DNA of 64,000 nt from Halobacteriales archaeon YIM A00010 (GCA_025041175.1 JAKCFJ010000001.1:1178001-1242000); one strand, 5' to 3'; counted from the stretch's first letter, positions 1 to 9,424 are shown. Program-made: numbers and translations. Notes: generated by a model from the letters alone, not told the origin.

Positions 1-1
1 C

Positions 2-919
2 TCGTTCGTCGCGATCGATATCGGGCTAGGATATTTCCCACCGATCGAGTTCGCTGCGCTGCGGTATCTCATCGCGGGCGTCGTCGTGCTCGGCTACGCG
101 GGGTACTCGACGCCGCGGTGGCGTCCTCAGACGCGCAGGGAGTGGCTGGTGGCAGCGGTCGCCGGGAGCTTTCTCATCGGTGGCCACCACGCGTTTCTCT
201 ACCTCGGCCAACAACACGTCAGTGGAGCGGTCGCGGCCGTAATCGTCAGCCTTGGACCGGTGTTGACCGCGCTGTTTGCGGCCGGCGTGCTCGGTGATCG
301 GGTGACGTCGCTGGATTTCGTCGGGTTCGCACTCGGCCTTCTGGGCGTCTTTTTCGTCGCCCAGCCGGGAGTGCCCGACGGCATCGGTCAGTCGTTAGTC
401 GGGCGGTTTCTGGCGTTGGATCCGAGTGCGCTGTTGGTGGGCGACGGGATCGGGGTTGCGACGGTGTTTCTCGGTGCCGCCTGTTTCGCGCTCGGTGCGG
501 TGTTGACCGAACCCATCGAGACCACGCTTCCGCCCCGGACGGTGCAAGCGTGGGCGATGCTCATCGGTTCAACGCTGCTGTTCGTCGCTGGCGTCGTTCG
601 CGGGGAGTCGCTAGCGGCGATCCAGTGGACGCCGGTCGCGAGCCTGTCGCTCCTGTATCTCGGGGTCGTCACCGGTGCGGGCGCGTTTCTCCTGTATTTC
701 GAACTGCTCGACCGGATCGGACCGACACAGATAAACCTCATCGGCTACCTCGAACCCGTTTCGGCCACGGTTCTCTCGTGGCTGGTGTTGGACGATCTGA
801 TCGATCCGCTCACAGCGTGTGGCTTTCTCACGATCCTCGCCGGGTTCGTCTGTATCCAGCGGCGCTCGTTCGTCCCTGCCGTTGCGTCCCGGCTTCCCTC
901 CATCGCTCGCCAGTGGTGA
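2..919 (+). CDS. EamA/DMT-family permease, 5' end cut by window edge
   Basis: The reading frame is open from the first bases of the window, so the start lies upstream. About 305 residues are visible. They contain strongly hydrophobic segments in the two-repeat arrangement of the EamA (drug/metabolite transporter) fold. The first repeat ends near the segment SGAVAAVIVSLGPVLTALFA and the second near PTQINLIGYLEPVSATVLSW, where the conserved proline-containing helix 'EPV' of the family is seen. Members are ten-helix inner-membrane exporters or importers of amino acids, metabolites or nucleotide sugars. The substrate cannot be read from sequence. It is followed 67 bp later by the acetyl-CoA synthetase paralogue on the same strand, but nothing shows a functional link. 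Confidence 0.85.
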   Translation, partial: SFVAIDIGLGYFPPIEFAALRYLIAGVVVLGYAGYSTPRWRPQTRREWLVAAVAGSFLIGGHHAFLYLGQQHVSGAVAAVIVSLGPVLTALFAAGVLGDRVTSLDFVGFALGLLGVFFVAQPGVPDGIGQSLVGRFLALDPSALLVGDGIGVATVFLGAACFALGAVLTEPIETTLPPRTVQAWAMLIGSTLLFVAGVVRGESLAAIQWTPVASLSLLYLGVVTGAGAFLLYFELLDRIGPTQINLIGYLEPVSATVLSWLVLDDLIDPLTACGFLTILAGFVCIQRRSFVPAVASRLPSIARQW

Positions 920-986
920 GTGCGGCGAACGTGGTGAGACGACGGAGGCCAATCCTTTTCCGGTGGTGTGGCCTACCAATGCACCG

Positions 987-2879
987 ATGGAGGCCGACGA
1001 TTCGGTCGAGCCGCCGGTGTCGTTCCGTGAGCAGATGAACCGTGTGGATTCGGATCTGCGATCGCAGGCGTCCGATGGACCGTGGGACGCGGCTAGTGAC
1101 CTTCTCGACTGGTTTGAGCCGTACGATTCGGTTCTACCGGACGACCACCCCCCGTTCGACTGGTTCGCGGGCGGCCGGCTCAACGCTAGCCACGAGTGTC
1201 TCGATCGGCATCTCGACGCGCGGAAAAACCGTCTCGCGCTCCGTTGGGAGGGCGAGCTGGGCGAGACGCGTCGTTACACGTACCTCGATCTCCACCGCGA
1301 GGTGAACGCGATCGCTGGGGCACTCAGGGACCTCGGCGTCGAGTCCGACGACGTGGTCACTCTTTACATGCCCGTGCTTCCCGAGCTGGTCGCGTCGATG
1401 CTTGCGTGTGCCCGCCTCGGCGCGCCCCACAACGTCGTGTTCGCAGGACTGTCAGCCGACGCGGTGGCCGCTCGGATGGAGCGGGCGGATTCGGCGTGTC
1501 TCATCACGTGTGATGGCTACTACCGCCGCGGCGACGCGATCAATCAGAAGCGCCGGGCGGACAACGCCCGGATGGCCCTCGACCACGATCTCCACGACAC
1601 CGTCGTCGTCGAGCGGCTCGGGGAGCCGTCTCTCGGTGAAAACCAGCACAGCTACGACGCGCTGCTTTCTACGTACGCCGGCAGTACGGTCGATCCCGTC
1701 GTCCGTCGGTCGGAGGACGTTCTGTTCCAGTTGTACACGTCGGGCACCACCGGTGAGCCGAAACGAGTCACCCACACCACGGGCGGCTATCTCTCCCACG
1801 TCGCATGCACCGCCCGGAGCGTGCTCGACGTCACGCCTGAAGACACCCACTGGTGTACCGCAGACATCGGCTGGATCACCGGCCACTCCTACGTCGTTTA
1901 CGGCCCGCTCGCGCTCGGCACCACCACCGTGATGTACGAGGGCACGCCCGACCATCCCGATCCGGACCGCATTTGGTCGATCATCGAGCGCAACGCTGTC
2001 GACGTGTTGTACACGACGCCGACGGCCATCCGGTCGTTCATGAAGTGGGGCGAAGAGTCTCCCGCCGGATACGACCTCTCGAGCCTCCGGCTGCTTGGCA
2101 CCGTCGGTAAACCGATCGATCCCGCCGCGTGGCAGTGGTACTACACCCACGTTGGCAACGAGGACTGTCCGATCGTCGACACGTGGTGGCAGACCGAAAC
2201 CGGCGGCATACTAGTGACGACGCTTCCGGGGACCGACGCGATGAAACCCGGCTCGGCGGGACCGTCCCTCCCGGGGATCGACGTTGCGGTCGTCGACGCC
2301 GACGGCCAGGAGCTGCCGCCGGGTGAGCGTGGGATGCTTGCGGTCCGGACGCCGTGGCCCGGCATGGCCCGCGAACTCGCGGACGCGTCGGAGTGGGGGG
2401 CTAGCGCTTCGGGTGAAGAGTGGTCGTATCTGCCGGGCGACGAGGCGGTCGTGGACGCGGACGGCTACATCACTCTCCTCGGACGGGTCGACGACGGTCT
2501 CACCGTCGACGGCCAGCGGATCGGCACCACCGAGGTCGAACGCGCGATCGTGTCGGTCAAGGGCGTCGCAGAAGCGGCCGTCATCGGCGTCGACTGCCAA
2601 CTGATGACCGGTGTCCACGCCTACGTCAGTCCCACGCTGCGAACCGATGTCGAGCCGCTCCGCGACGCGGTGCATGCCGCCATCGAGGACGCGTTCGGTC
2701 CGGATCTCGCTCTCGACCAGATCGTGTTCACGCCGGATCTCCCGAAAACCCGGTCGGGCAAGATCATGCGCCGGCTGCTCGTTGCCATCGCTACCGGCCA
2801 GGGGTACGGCGACACCAGCGCGCTTCGAAACCCGGAGATCGTCGGCGAACTCGAGCGCAGCGACGGTTCGGAAACGTAG
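987..2879 (+). CDS. acs: Acetyl-CoA synthetase paralogue (AMP-forming), diverged
   Basis: 630-residue ANL-superfamily ligase that activates acetate (or a short acid) to acyl-CoA through an acyl-AMP. Visible motifs are the P-loop-like core TSGTTGEPKRV, the acetate-pocket segment VDTWWQTETGG with its tryptophan, the hinge region GRVDDGLTVDGQRIG and the C-terminal catalytic lysine in PKTRSGKIMRR. The ATG at 987 is chosen because it gives the usual Acs N-terminus; the frame upstream overlaps the permease gene. The copy is about 30 residues shorter than the second paralogue (4830-6809). It lacks a stretch before the hinge and departs from consensus in the core motif (PKR instead of PKG) and in the hinge (DDG instead of DDV). 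Long stretches remain nearly identical in DNA to the paralogue. A shifted substrate or lower activity is possible. Confidence 0.9.
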   Translation: MEADDSVEPPVSFREQMNRVDSDLRSQASDGPWDAASDLLDWFEPYDSVLPDDHPPFDWFAGGRLNASHECLDRHLDARKNRLALRWEGELGETRRYTYLDLHREVNAIAGALRDLGVESDDVVTLYMPVLPELVASMLACARLGAPHNVVFAGLSADAVAARMERADSACLITCDGYYRRGDAINQKRRADNARMALDHDLHDTVVVERLGEPSLGENQHSYDALLSTYAGSTVDPVVRRSEDVLFQLYTSGTTGEPKRVTHTTGGYLSHVACTARSVLDVTPEDTHWCTADIGWITGHSYVVYGPLALGTTTVMYEGTPDHPDPDRIWSIIERNAVDVLYTTPTAIRSFMKWGEESPAGYDLSSLRLLGTVGKPIDPAAWQWYYTHVGNEDCPIVDTWWQTETGGILVTTLPGTDAMKPGSAGPSLPGIDVAVVDADGQELPPGERGMLAVRTPWPGMARELADASEWGASASGEEWSYLPGDEAVVDADGYITLLGRVDDGLTVDGQRIGTTEVERAIVSVKGVAEAAVIGVDCQLMTGVHAYVSPTLRTDVEPLRDAVHAAIEDAFGPDLALDQIVFTPDLPKTRSGKIMRRLLVAIATGQGYGDTSALRNPEIVGELERSDGSET

Positions 2880-2987
2880 CCGTTTCCGAAACGAATGCGT
2901 GTTTTTTTCGTGGCGATCAGTGATTACACCGGAAACAGTCTCTCCATTCCGGAATCATTATTTCGGTTTATTAGCTATATCCGAAGG

Positions 2988-4625
2988 ATGGACGGGTTAA
3001 TTCGGTTTCTCTGCGAGGGGGGATACGATTGCCTCCGCCGGGCGACGCGGACCCACCGGAGTGATGTCATTGTTCGGCTGTGTGGGGAGGTCGGACTCCG
3101 ACCGACCGAGGTGGTAACGGTCGGTTTGGACGATGTCGTCACCGTGGATGGCACCCGATTTCTCGACGTGGGGAATCGAGAGGCGGTTCTTCCGTCGGCT
3201 GTCGCCCACGCGCTCCGGAAGTACGCCCGGTCGGTCGACGCGGAGGGTCCGCTCGTTTCGGTCTCCGAGCGGCGGGTGCAGATGGTCGTCAAAGAGTGTG
3301 GGAATCGAACGGCCGATGCGACTGGCGACGACCGCTTTCGGGACGTGTCGACCCGGAAGCTGCGGGCCACCCACGCTATGGGGTTGCTTCGTGAGGGCAT
3401 CGATCCGCGGGTCGTGCTCGCCGTCACCACGTACGACCGGCTGTCCGCGCTGGAGCCGTATCTCGAACCGTCCGGCCGCGAGCGGATCGTGGCGGCGTTC
3501 GCCGGCGGACGCCAGCCGATCGAACAGCCCACGCAGCTCCACCGAACCCTCTCGGTCGCGGCGGACGTTGGTGACGCGCTCGCGGCGGCCTCCGCCTCCT
3601 CGGAGATCCACGACGCCGTGTGTGCCAGGCTGGCCGAAACGGAGGGGTATCGCTTCGCGTGGGTCGCAGAAACCACCGGCGACGGGCTGGTCACGCGGGC
3701 ACACGCCGGCATCGAGCGCGAGACGGTCGACCGGCTGCTGTCCGATCACGCTGGTCTCGTGGAGTTAGCGCTCGAAGAGCGGGCGGTCAGGGCGGGCGAC
3801 ACGCCGACTGCCACCGTGATCGCGGTCCCGCTCATCGGCGGGGAAACCATCCGTGGGCTGCTCGGTATCGGGACCGATCTGGACGGAGTCAGTGCCGGCG
3901 AACGGGACCTACTCACCGCGCTGGGCGCGCAGGTGGGCCACGCGCTGGTCGCGGTCGAGCGAAAGCGGCGGTTGCTCGCCGACACGGTGACGGAGCTGAC
4001 GTTCGGCGTCGATTCGAAGGAGGCTCCCCTTCCGGCCGCCGCACAGGCGCTTTCGTGTACGTTCGAACTGAACGGCGTCGTTCCGGTCGAGGAGGGGGTG
4101 TTGTGTTACGTCGCTGCCCGCGACACCACCCCTGACGCGGTGCTCGATCACGCGGACGCCACCGACGCCGTGGCGAACGGTCGGTTCGTCGGGGAGAACA
4201 ACACGGAGAGTCTGCTCGAACTGACGCTCGGACGCTCGCCGATACGCACACTCACGGAAACCGGCGGTCGGATCCGGTCGTACACGGTCGATCCTCGGCA
4301 AGGCCGACTGGTCGGGGAGCTATCGACCGACGCCGACGTTCGAGCGGTCGTGAACACCCTCACCGACGCGTTTCCCGGCGTGCATCTGAAAGCGAAACAA
4401 CAGGGCGAGCGGACGGTCACGACCGACACGGGGCTGACGGAGACGCTCACGGATCGGCAGGCAGCGGTGCTTCGATCCGCGTACTTCGGCGGATACTTCG
4501 AGTGGCCGCGCGACTCGACGGCCGAAGAGCTGGCCGACTCGTTGGACATCTCCTCTCCGACGCTCCACCACCACCTCCGCATCGCACAGCAGAAGCTTCT
4601 TCGTACCATCATCGAAGACGCGTGA
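2988..4625 (+). CDS. HTH-10 (bacterio-opsin activator-like) regulator with tyrosine-recombinase-like N-domain
   Basis: 545 residues from the ATG at 2988, which sits about 20 bp after an AT-rich TATA-like stretch (TTTATTA). An upstream in-frame ATG at 2895 is possible but less likely. Three modules are visible. Residues ~15-185 resemble the catalytic domain of tyrosine recombinases: GLRPTEV holds the first arginine, RKLRATHA matches the [H/R]xxR box and a PYL tyrosine follows, but the GH motif is replaced by TY. Residues ~190-330 look like a GAF sensor. The C-terminus carries the bacterio-opsin-activator domain and the HTH-10 helix-turn-helix (LTDRQAAVLRSAYFGGYFEW). It lies between the two acetyl-CoA synthetase genes, so a role in acetate metabolism is plausible but inferred. 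Confidence 0.85.
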   Translation: MDGLIRFLCEGGYDCLRRATRTHRSDVIVRLCGEVGLRPTEVVTVGLDDVVTVDGTRFLDVGNREAVLPSAVAHALRKYARSVDAEGPLVSVSERRVQMVVKECGNRTADATGDDRFRDVSTRKLRATHAMGLLREGIDPRVVLAVTTYDRLSALEPYLEPSGRERIVAAFAGGRQPIEQPTQLHRTLSVAADVGDALAAASASSEIHDAVCARLAETEGYRFAWVAETTGDGLVTRAHAGIERETVDRLLSDHAGLVELALEERAVRAGDTPTATVIAVPLIGGETIRGLLGIGTDLDGVSAGERDLLTALGAQVGHALVAVERKRRLLADTVTELTFGVDSKEAPLPAAAQALSCTFELNGVVPVEEGVLCYVAARDTTPDAVLDHADATDAVANGRFVGENNTESLLELTLGRSPIRTLTETGGRIRSYTVDPRQGRLVGELSTDADVRAVVNTLTDAFPGVHLKAKQQGERTVTTDTGLTETLTDRQAAVLRSAYFGGYFEWPRDSTAEELADSLDISSPTLHHHLRIAQQKLLRTIIEDA

Positions 4626-4674
4626 GCGGTTCACACGAACTGAGCGGACGAACTTAACTATTTAGCCCTGCTAC

Positions 4675-4759
4675 GGTGGCCCAGCCACCCAACGCGGCCA
4701 GTGCACACCCTGCGTGGTACCCACGAGACCGCGTGATGGGTCTGCAGCGTACGCAGACC
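4675..4759 (+). other. Cluster of three small inverted repeats upstream of acs
   Basis: The gap between the regulator and the second acs gene holds three perfect hairpins in 85 bp: GGTGG/CCACC (4675-4689), CGTGG/CCACG (4713-4725) and GGTCTGC/GCAGACC (4739-4759). An AT-rich promoter-like stretch follows (TTGTGATAATTAG at 4775). The hairpins could form a terminator region, a small RNA or operator sites. No tRNA or known riboswitch pattern was recognised. Confidence 0.3.
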
Positions 4760-4829
4760 GGTCGCGCAGCTGAATTGTGATAATTAGTGGGATCGTTTAT
4801 GGTCGATGGTTAATGATGTGGAGCCATCC

Positions 4830-6809
4830 ATGTCGGATGATACCGGAGAACTGGAAGCACGGCTGGCCGAACAGAACGAGTTCGCTCCGCCCGACTCGTT
4901 CGTCGAGCAGGCGAACGTCTCCGATGGGTCGATCTACGAGCGGTTCGAGGAGAACTGGCCCGAGTGCTGGGAGGCCGCGGCCGACCTACTCGATTGGTCG
5001 AGCGATTACGAGACGATTCTCGACGACTCGAACCCACCGTTTTACGAGTGGTTCACTGGTGGGCAGCTCAACGCCTCCCAGAACTGTCTCGACCGGCACC
5101 TCGACGGGCGTGGCGAGGAAGTCGCCATCGAGTGGATCGGGGAGCTGGGCGAGACGCGGAGCTACACCTACTCGGAGCTGCATCGGGAAGTCAACGAGTT
5201 CGCTGCCACACTCAAGGATCTCGGCGTCGAGGAGGACGAGGTCGTCACGCTGTACATGCCGATGGTACCTGAGCTGCCGATCGCCATGCTGGCGTGTGCG
5301 CGCATCGGCGCGCCCCACTCGGTGGTCTTCGCGGGCTTTTCGGCCGAGGCGCTCACGACCCGGATGAACAGCGCCGATTCGGAGTATCTCATCACGTGTG
5401 ACGGCTACTATCGGCGCGGCGACGCGCTCGAACACAAGGCGAAAGCCGACGAGGGTGTGGCCGGCGTCGACCACGAGGTAACGGGGATCGTCGTGGATCG
5501 GCTCGGCGACGACTACGATCACCCGATGGACGAGACCGATCACGACTACGACGAGCTGGTCGCCGATCAGGAGGGAGCCACCGTGGAGCCGGTCGATCGG
5601 GACGCCGAAGACATGCTGTTTCTGATGTACACGTCGGGCACAACCGGAAAGCCAAAAGGCGTCAAACACACCACGGGCGGCTACCTCGCGTGGGTCGCGT
5701 GGACTGCCCAAAGCGTGCTCGACGTCAAACCCGACGACACCTACTGGTGTTCGGCCGACATCGGTTGGATCACCGGCCACTCCTACATCGTCTACGGCCC
5801 GCTCGCGCTCGGCACCACCACCGTGATGTACGAGGGCACGCCCGATTACCCCGGGAAGGACCGGCTGTGGGAGATCGTCGAGGAGTACGACGTCACCCAA
5901 CTGTACACCGCCCCCACTGCCATCCGGGCGTTCATGAAGTGGGGAGCGGAGTATCCCGACGGCCACGACCTCTCGAGCCTCCGACTGCTTGGCACTGTCG
6001 GCGAGCCGATCAACCCCCGCGCGTGGAAGTGGTACTACACCAACATCGGCAACGAGGACTGTCCGATCGTCGATACGTGGTGGCAGACCGAAACCGGCGG
6101 CATGATGGTGACGACGCTTCCGGGCGTCGGGGACATGAAGCCCGGCTCTGCGGGACCGTCACTGCCGGGCGTCGACGCCAATCTCGTCGACAGCAACGGC
6201 GAACCGGTGAACAACGGGCGGGCGGGGTATCTCACGGTCGACAAACCGTGGCCCGGCATGCTACGGACGCTGTACCAAAACGACGAGCGGTTCATCGAGG
6301 AGTACTGGTCGGACTACTCCGACACCGATTCGGATGATCCCGACGACTGGGTGTACTTCCCCGAGGATGGAGCGAAGATCGATGACGACGGCTACATCAC
6401 CGTCCTCGGGCGGGTCGACGACGTGATCAACGTCTCGGGCCACCGGCTGGGAACGATGGAGATCGAAAGCGCGATCGTTGGCGTCGAAGGCGTCGCGGAA
6501 GCCGCCGTCGTCGGCGGTGCCCACGAGGTGAAAGGCGAGTCCGTCTACGCCTACGCCATCACCGAGGACGGCTACGAGGCAAGCGAGGAGCTACACGACG
6601 CGATCGTTACGGGCGTCGAGGAGGCGATCGGTCCCATCGCCCGCCCCGAGGAGATCGTGTTCACGCCCGAACTCCCCAAGACGCGCTCGGGGAAGATCAT
6701 GCGCCGACTGCTCGAGGACATCGCCAACGACGAGGAGCTTGGCACCACCAGCACGCTGCGAAACCCCGACGTCGTCAGTGACATCCAACAGAAGGTCACC
6801 GACAACTAA
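4830..6809 (+). CDS. acs: Acetyl-CoA synthetase (AMP-forming)
   Basis: About 659 residues, the usual Acs length. It makes acetyl-CoA from acetate, ATP and CoA in the cytoplasm. The core motif TSGTTGKPKGV, the acetate-pocket tryptophan in DTWWQTETGG, the hinge GRVDDVINVSGHRLGTMEIE and the terminal lysine in PKTRSGKIMRR all match consensus. The ATG at 4830 gives the typical N-terminus, with a TTTATGG promoter-like element about 30 bp upstream; an alternative ATG at 4806 would add eight residues. It is followed 55 bp downstream by the symporter pair and a universal stress protein, which suggests a coordinated acetate uptake and activation unit. This is the canonical copy of the two paralogues. 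Confidence 0.95.
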   Translation: MSDDTGELEARLAEQNEFAPPDSFVEQANVSDGSIYERFEENWPECWEAAADLLDWSSDYETILDDSNPPFYEWFTGGQLNASQNCLDRHLDGRGEEVAIEWIGELGETRSYTYSELHREVNEFAATLKDLGVEEDEVVTLYMPMVPELPIAMLACARIGAPHSVVFAGFSAEALTTRMNSADSEYLITCDGYYRRGDALEHKAKADEGVAGVDHEVTGIVVDRLGDDYDHPMDETDHDYDELVADQEGATVEPVDRDAEDMLFLMYTSGTTGKPKGVKHTTGGYLAWVAWTAQSVLDVKPDDTYWCSADIGWITGHSYIVYGPLALGTTTVMYEGTPDYPGKDRLWEIVEEYDVTQLYTAPTAIRAFMKWGAEYPDGHDLSSLRLLGTVGEPINPRAWKWYYTNIGNEDCPIVDTWWQTETGGMMVTTLPGVGDMKPGSAGPSLPGVDANLVDSNGEPVNNGRAGYLTVDKPWPGMLRTLYQNDERFIEEYWSDYSDTDSDDPDDWVYFPEDGAKIDDDGYITVLGRVDDVINVSGHRLGTMEIESAIVGVEGVAEAAVVGGAHEVKGESVYAYAITEDGYEASEELHDAIVTGVEEAIGPIARPEEIVFTPELPKTRSGKIMRRLLEDIANDEELGTTSTLRNPDVVSDIQQKVTDN

Positions 6810-6864
6810 CACATTCTCCGGTTTCACAACACGACAAAAACGAACGACGTACACAACCGCACTC

Positions 6865-7287
6865 ATGACAGATAACACCAACCACGACACTGATTCGAGC
6901 GATCCCATGGCCGTCGAGACGGACGGCGGTGTGGCAACGGAAACGTACCTCGATAAGGAGATAAACATCTTCAAGCCGGCGACCCCGTTCATGCGGGATC
7001 ACCTGCGGGTGATCGGAATCTCGTTCATCGCGTGGGTCATCGTCGTCTTTGGACCGACGACAGCGACGCTGCTTGCACCCGACACGATGACCGGGATCAC
7101 GGTTTTCGGCGGATTCCCGCTACACTTCTTCCTGACGGCGATCTTCACGCCGCTTGCGGCGTTGTTACTGTCGGTCGCCTACGCGATGCAGCGTGACCGA
7201 CTCGACAGCAAGTACGACATCTCCCACGACGTCGAGGAGGAGACAGAAGCCGGCGGCGTCGCCGCCGACGGAGGTGAGAACGAATGA
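6865..7287 (+). CDS. DUF4212-type small subunit of a sodium:solute symporter
   Basis: 140-residue protein with an acidic N-terminal tail and two hydrophobic segments (HLRVIGISFIAWVIVVFGPT and FPLHFFLTAIFTPLAALLLS). This arrangement is typical of the DUF4212 small subunit that pairs with large SSS-family permeases. Its stop codon overlaps the start of the permease gene (ATGA at 7284-7287), so the two are translationally coupled. In related systems the pair imports short organic acids such as acetate. The acs gene immediately upstream fits that use, but the substrate is inferred from context. Confidence 0.88.
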   Translation: MTDNTNHDTDSSDPMAVETDGGVATETYLDKEINIFKPATPFMRDHLRVIGISFIAWVIVVFGPTTATLLAPDTMTGITVFGGFPLHFFLTAIFTPLAALLLSVAYAMQRDRLDSKYDISHDVEEETEAGGVAADGGENE

Positions 7288-8957
7288 TAGAGGCCATCGC
7301 GACGACCGATCCGATTATTTTGCAGGAAACCGCGTTAGACGTCGGTGAGTTCAAGCTGGTCCCGGCACTGACGGTGGTCGCCATGCTGGGGTTGTTCCTC
7401 GGCGTCGGATACTTCTTCCGCGTCGCCGCAGTCGACGAGCTGTGGGTCGCAGGTCGGTCGATCGGTTCGATCGAGAACGGGATGGCGATCGGTGCTAACT
7501 GGATGAGCGCCGCGTCGTATCTCGGCGTCGCCGGCCTGATCGCGACTGCTGGCTACTTCGGACTCGCGTACGTCGTCGGCTGGACCACGGGATACTTCAT
7601 TCTGCTGATCTTCATGGCCGCGCAGTTCCGCCGCTTCGGGAAGTACACCGCGCCCGACTTCGTCGGTGACCGGTTCTACTCCGACTGGGCGCGGGGTATC
7701 GCGGCGTTCACCACGCTCGCGATCGCGTTCGTCTACGCGGTCGGTCAGGCCAGCGGCATGGGTCTGATGGGCCAGTACATCTTCGGCGTCTCCTACGAGG
7801 TCGGCGTCATCCTGCTGATGGCAGTCACCATCGGCTACGTCGCCCTCTCCGGGATGCTCGGCACGACCAAGAACATGGCGATCCAGTACGTCATCCTCAT
7901 CTTCGCGTTTACGATCGGTCTTTACGCGACCGGCTGGGCCGAGGGGTGGTCGATCGCCGTGCCGTATCTGGAGGCCGGTCCGCAAGTCGCCGAGGCCGCC
8001 AGCATCGAGGCGCAGTTCGTCGAACCGTTCGCGAATGCGGGCTACTTCGCCTGGACCGCACTGGCCTTCAGCCTGATCGTCGGGACCTGTGGCCTCCCGC
8101 ACGTGCTCGTGCGCTTCTACACGGTCGACAACGAGCGAACCGCTCGCTGGTCGACCGTCTGGGGACTGTTCTCCATCTGCCTCCTCTACTGGGGGACGGC
8201 AACCTACGCTGCCTTCGGTGGCCTTCTCTACAACCGTGAGGTCGGCGACGGTACGGGCTTCATGGGCATGGCCGGATCGGAATCCGACGCGATCGTTCTG
8301 CTGACGACTCAGCTCGCGGGTCTGCCGGAGTGGGTTGTCGGCCTCGTTGCCGCAGGCGCGGTCTCCGCCGCACTCGCGACGACGGCGGGACTGTTCGTTA
8401 CCGCCTCCTCGGCAGCAGCCCACGACATCTACACGAACCTCTACAAGACCAACGCGACCCAGCGTGAGCAGATGATCGTCGGCCGCGGAACGATCATCGG
8501 AATTGGCGTCATCGTGACGGTCGTCGGCCTCAACCCGCCCGCGCTGATCGGTGAACTCGTTGCGATGGCGTTCGCGATCGCCGGCTGTATTTTCTTCCCG
8601 GTGTTCTTCCTCGGGCTCTGGTGGGAGAACACGACGAGAGAAGGTGCACTCGCCGGGATGATTTCGGGAATCATCATCTCGTTCGGTGCGATCATAAACG
8701 ATACCGTGGTTCCGATGTACACTGGCGTCGAAGAGGCCGTCGTTCCGGGGCTTGCAACCTGGCTTCCTGGCACCTCGTCAGCGCTCGTCGGTGTCCCGGT
8801 CGTCTTCGCCGTGATTATCGCCGTCTCGCTGGTGACAGACAACCCACCCGAAGACGTCAAGCGTCTCGTCCGTCAGTGTCACAGCCCGGAACCGATGAGC
8901 CAGATGGAAACCGCCGAGGATGTCGCTACCGACGGCGGGACTACGGAGAACCGATAA
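7284..8957 (+). CDS. Sodium:solute symporter large subunit (acetate-permease-like)
   Basis: 557-residue integral membrane protein with the multi-helix SSS fold. It has the family-like stretch VAGRSIGSIENGMAIGANWMSAASYLG near the N-terminus and AAGAVSAALATTAGLFVTAS in the centre, which correspond to the conserved sodium-symporter signature regions. It belongs to the branch that works with a DUF4212 small subunit, encoded just upstream with an ATGA overlap. Gene order acs, small subunit, permease, UspA indicates import of acetate or a similar carboxylate that is then activated by Acs. Only 2 bp separate its stop from the next start, so the stress protein is in the same transcript. Confidence 0.92.
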   Translation: MIEAIATTDPIILQETALDVGEFKLVPALTVVAMLGLFLGVGYFFRVAAVDELWVAGRSIGSIENGMAIGANWMSAASYLGVAGLIATAGYFGLAYVVGWTTGYFILLIFMAAQFRRFGKYTAPDFVGDRFYSDWARGIAAFTTLAIAFVYAVGQASGMGLMGQYIFGVSYEVGVILLMAVTIGYVALSGMLGTTKNMAIQYVILIFAFTIGLYATGWAEGWSIAVPYLEAGPQVAEAASIEAQFVEPFANAGYFAWTALAFSLIVGTCGLPHVLVRFYTVDNERTARWSTVWGLFSICLLYWGTATYAAFGGLLYNREVGDGTGFMGMAGSESDAIVLLTTQLAGLPEWVVGLVAAGAVSAALATTAGLFVTASSAAAHDIYTNLYKTNATQREQMIVGRGTIIGIGVIVTVVGLNPPALIGELVAMAFAIAGCIFFPVFFLGLWWENTTREGALAGMISGIIISFGAIINDTVVPMYTGVEEAVVPGLATWLPGTSSALVGVPVVFAVIIAVSLVTDNPPEDVKRLVRQCHSPEPMSQMETAEDVATDGGTTENR

Positions 8958-8959
8958 CA

Positions 8960-9424
8960 ATGTACGACACGATACTCGTTCCGACCGACGGCAGCGACGT
9001 CGCGGAGAACGCTGTCAATCACGCGCTCGATCTCGCCGAGAAGTACGATGCCGACATTCACGCGCTGTATGTCGTCGACACCAGCGCGATGGACATCAGT
9101 CTCGGCACTGAGCAGGTCGATCGTATCAGGCAGGGTCAGTACGACGAGATGCCCGAGATCCAGGACCGAGCTAACCGGGCAACCGGCGCGGTCGCCGAGC
9201 AAGCCGTCCAGTACGGTTTCGAGGTAACTGAGGCGGTCGTCGCCGGCCAGCCCCACGATCGGATCGACGGCTACGCCGAGGATCACGGCGTCGATCTCAT
9301 CGTGATGGGATCGGCCGGCCGCGGCGGCGTCAAACGCGTCCTGCTGGGTAGCGTCGCCGAGCGGACTCTTCGGACGACAGCCATTCCCGTCCTCGTGGTT
9401 GACGTCCGTGAAGGCGAAGACTAG
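8960..9424 (+). CDS. Universal stress protein UspA family
   Basis: 154-residue cytoplasmic Usp-fold protein. The N-terminus MYDTILVPTDGSDVAENAV and the C-terminal ATP-binding motif with the G-x2-G-x9-G-[S/T] pattern (VMGSAGRGGVKRVLLGSVAE) are clear. Usp proteins bind ATP or AMP and often modulate transporters. The gene starts 2 bp after the symporter stop, so it is cotranscribed with it and may tune acetate transport. The ATG at 8960 is preferred over long upstream extensions that would overlap the permease. Confidence 0.93.
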   Translation: MYDTILVPTDGSDVAENAVNHALDLAEKYDADIHALYVVDTSAMDISLGTEQVDRIRQGQYDEMPEIQDRANRATGAVAEQAVQYGFEVTEAVVAGQPHDRIDGYAEDHGVDLIVMGSAGRGGVKRVLLGSVAERTLRTTAIPVLVVDVREGED

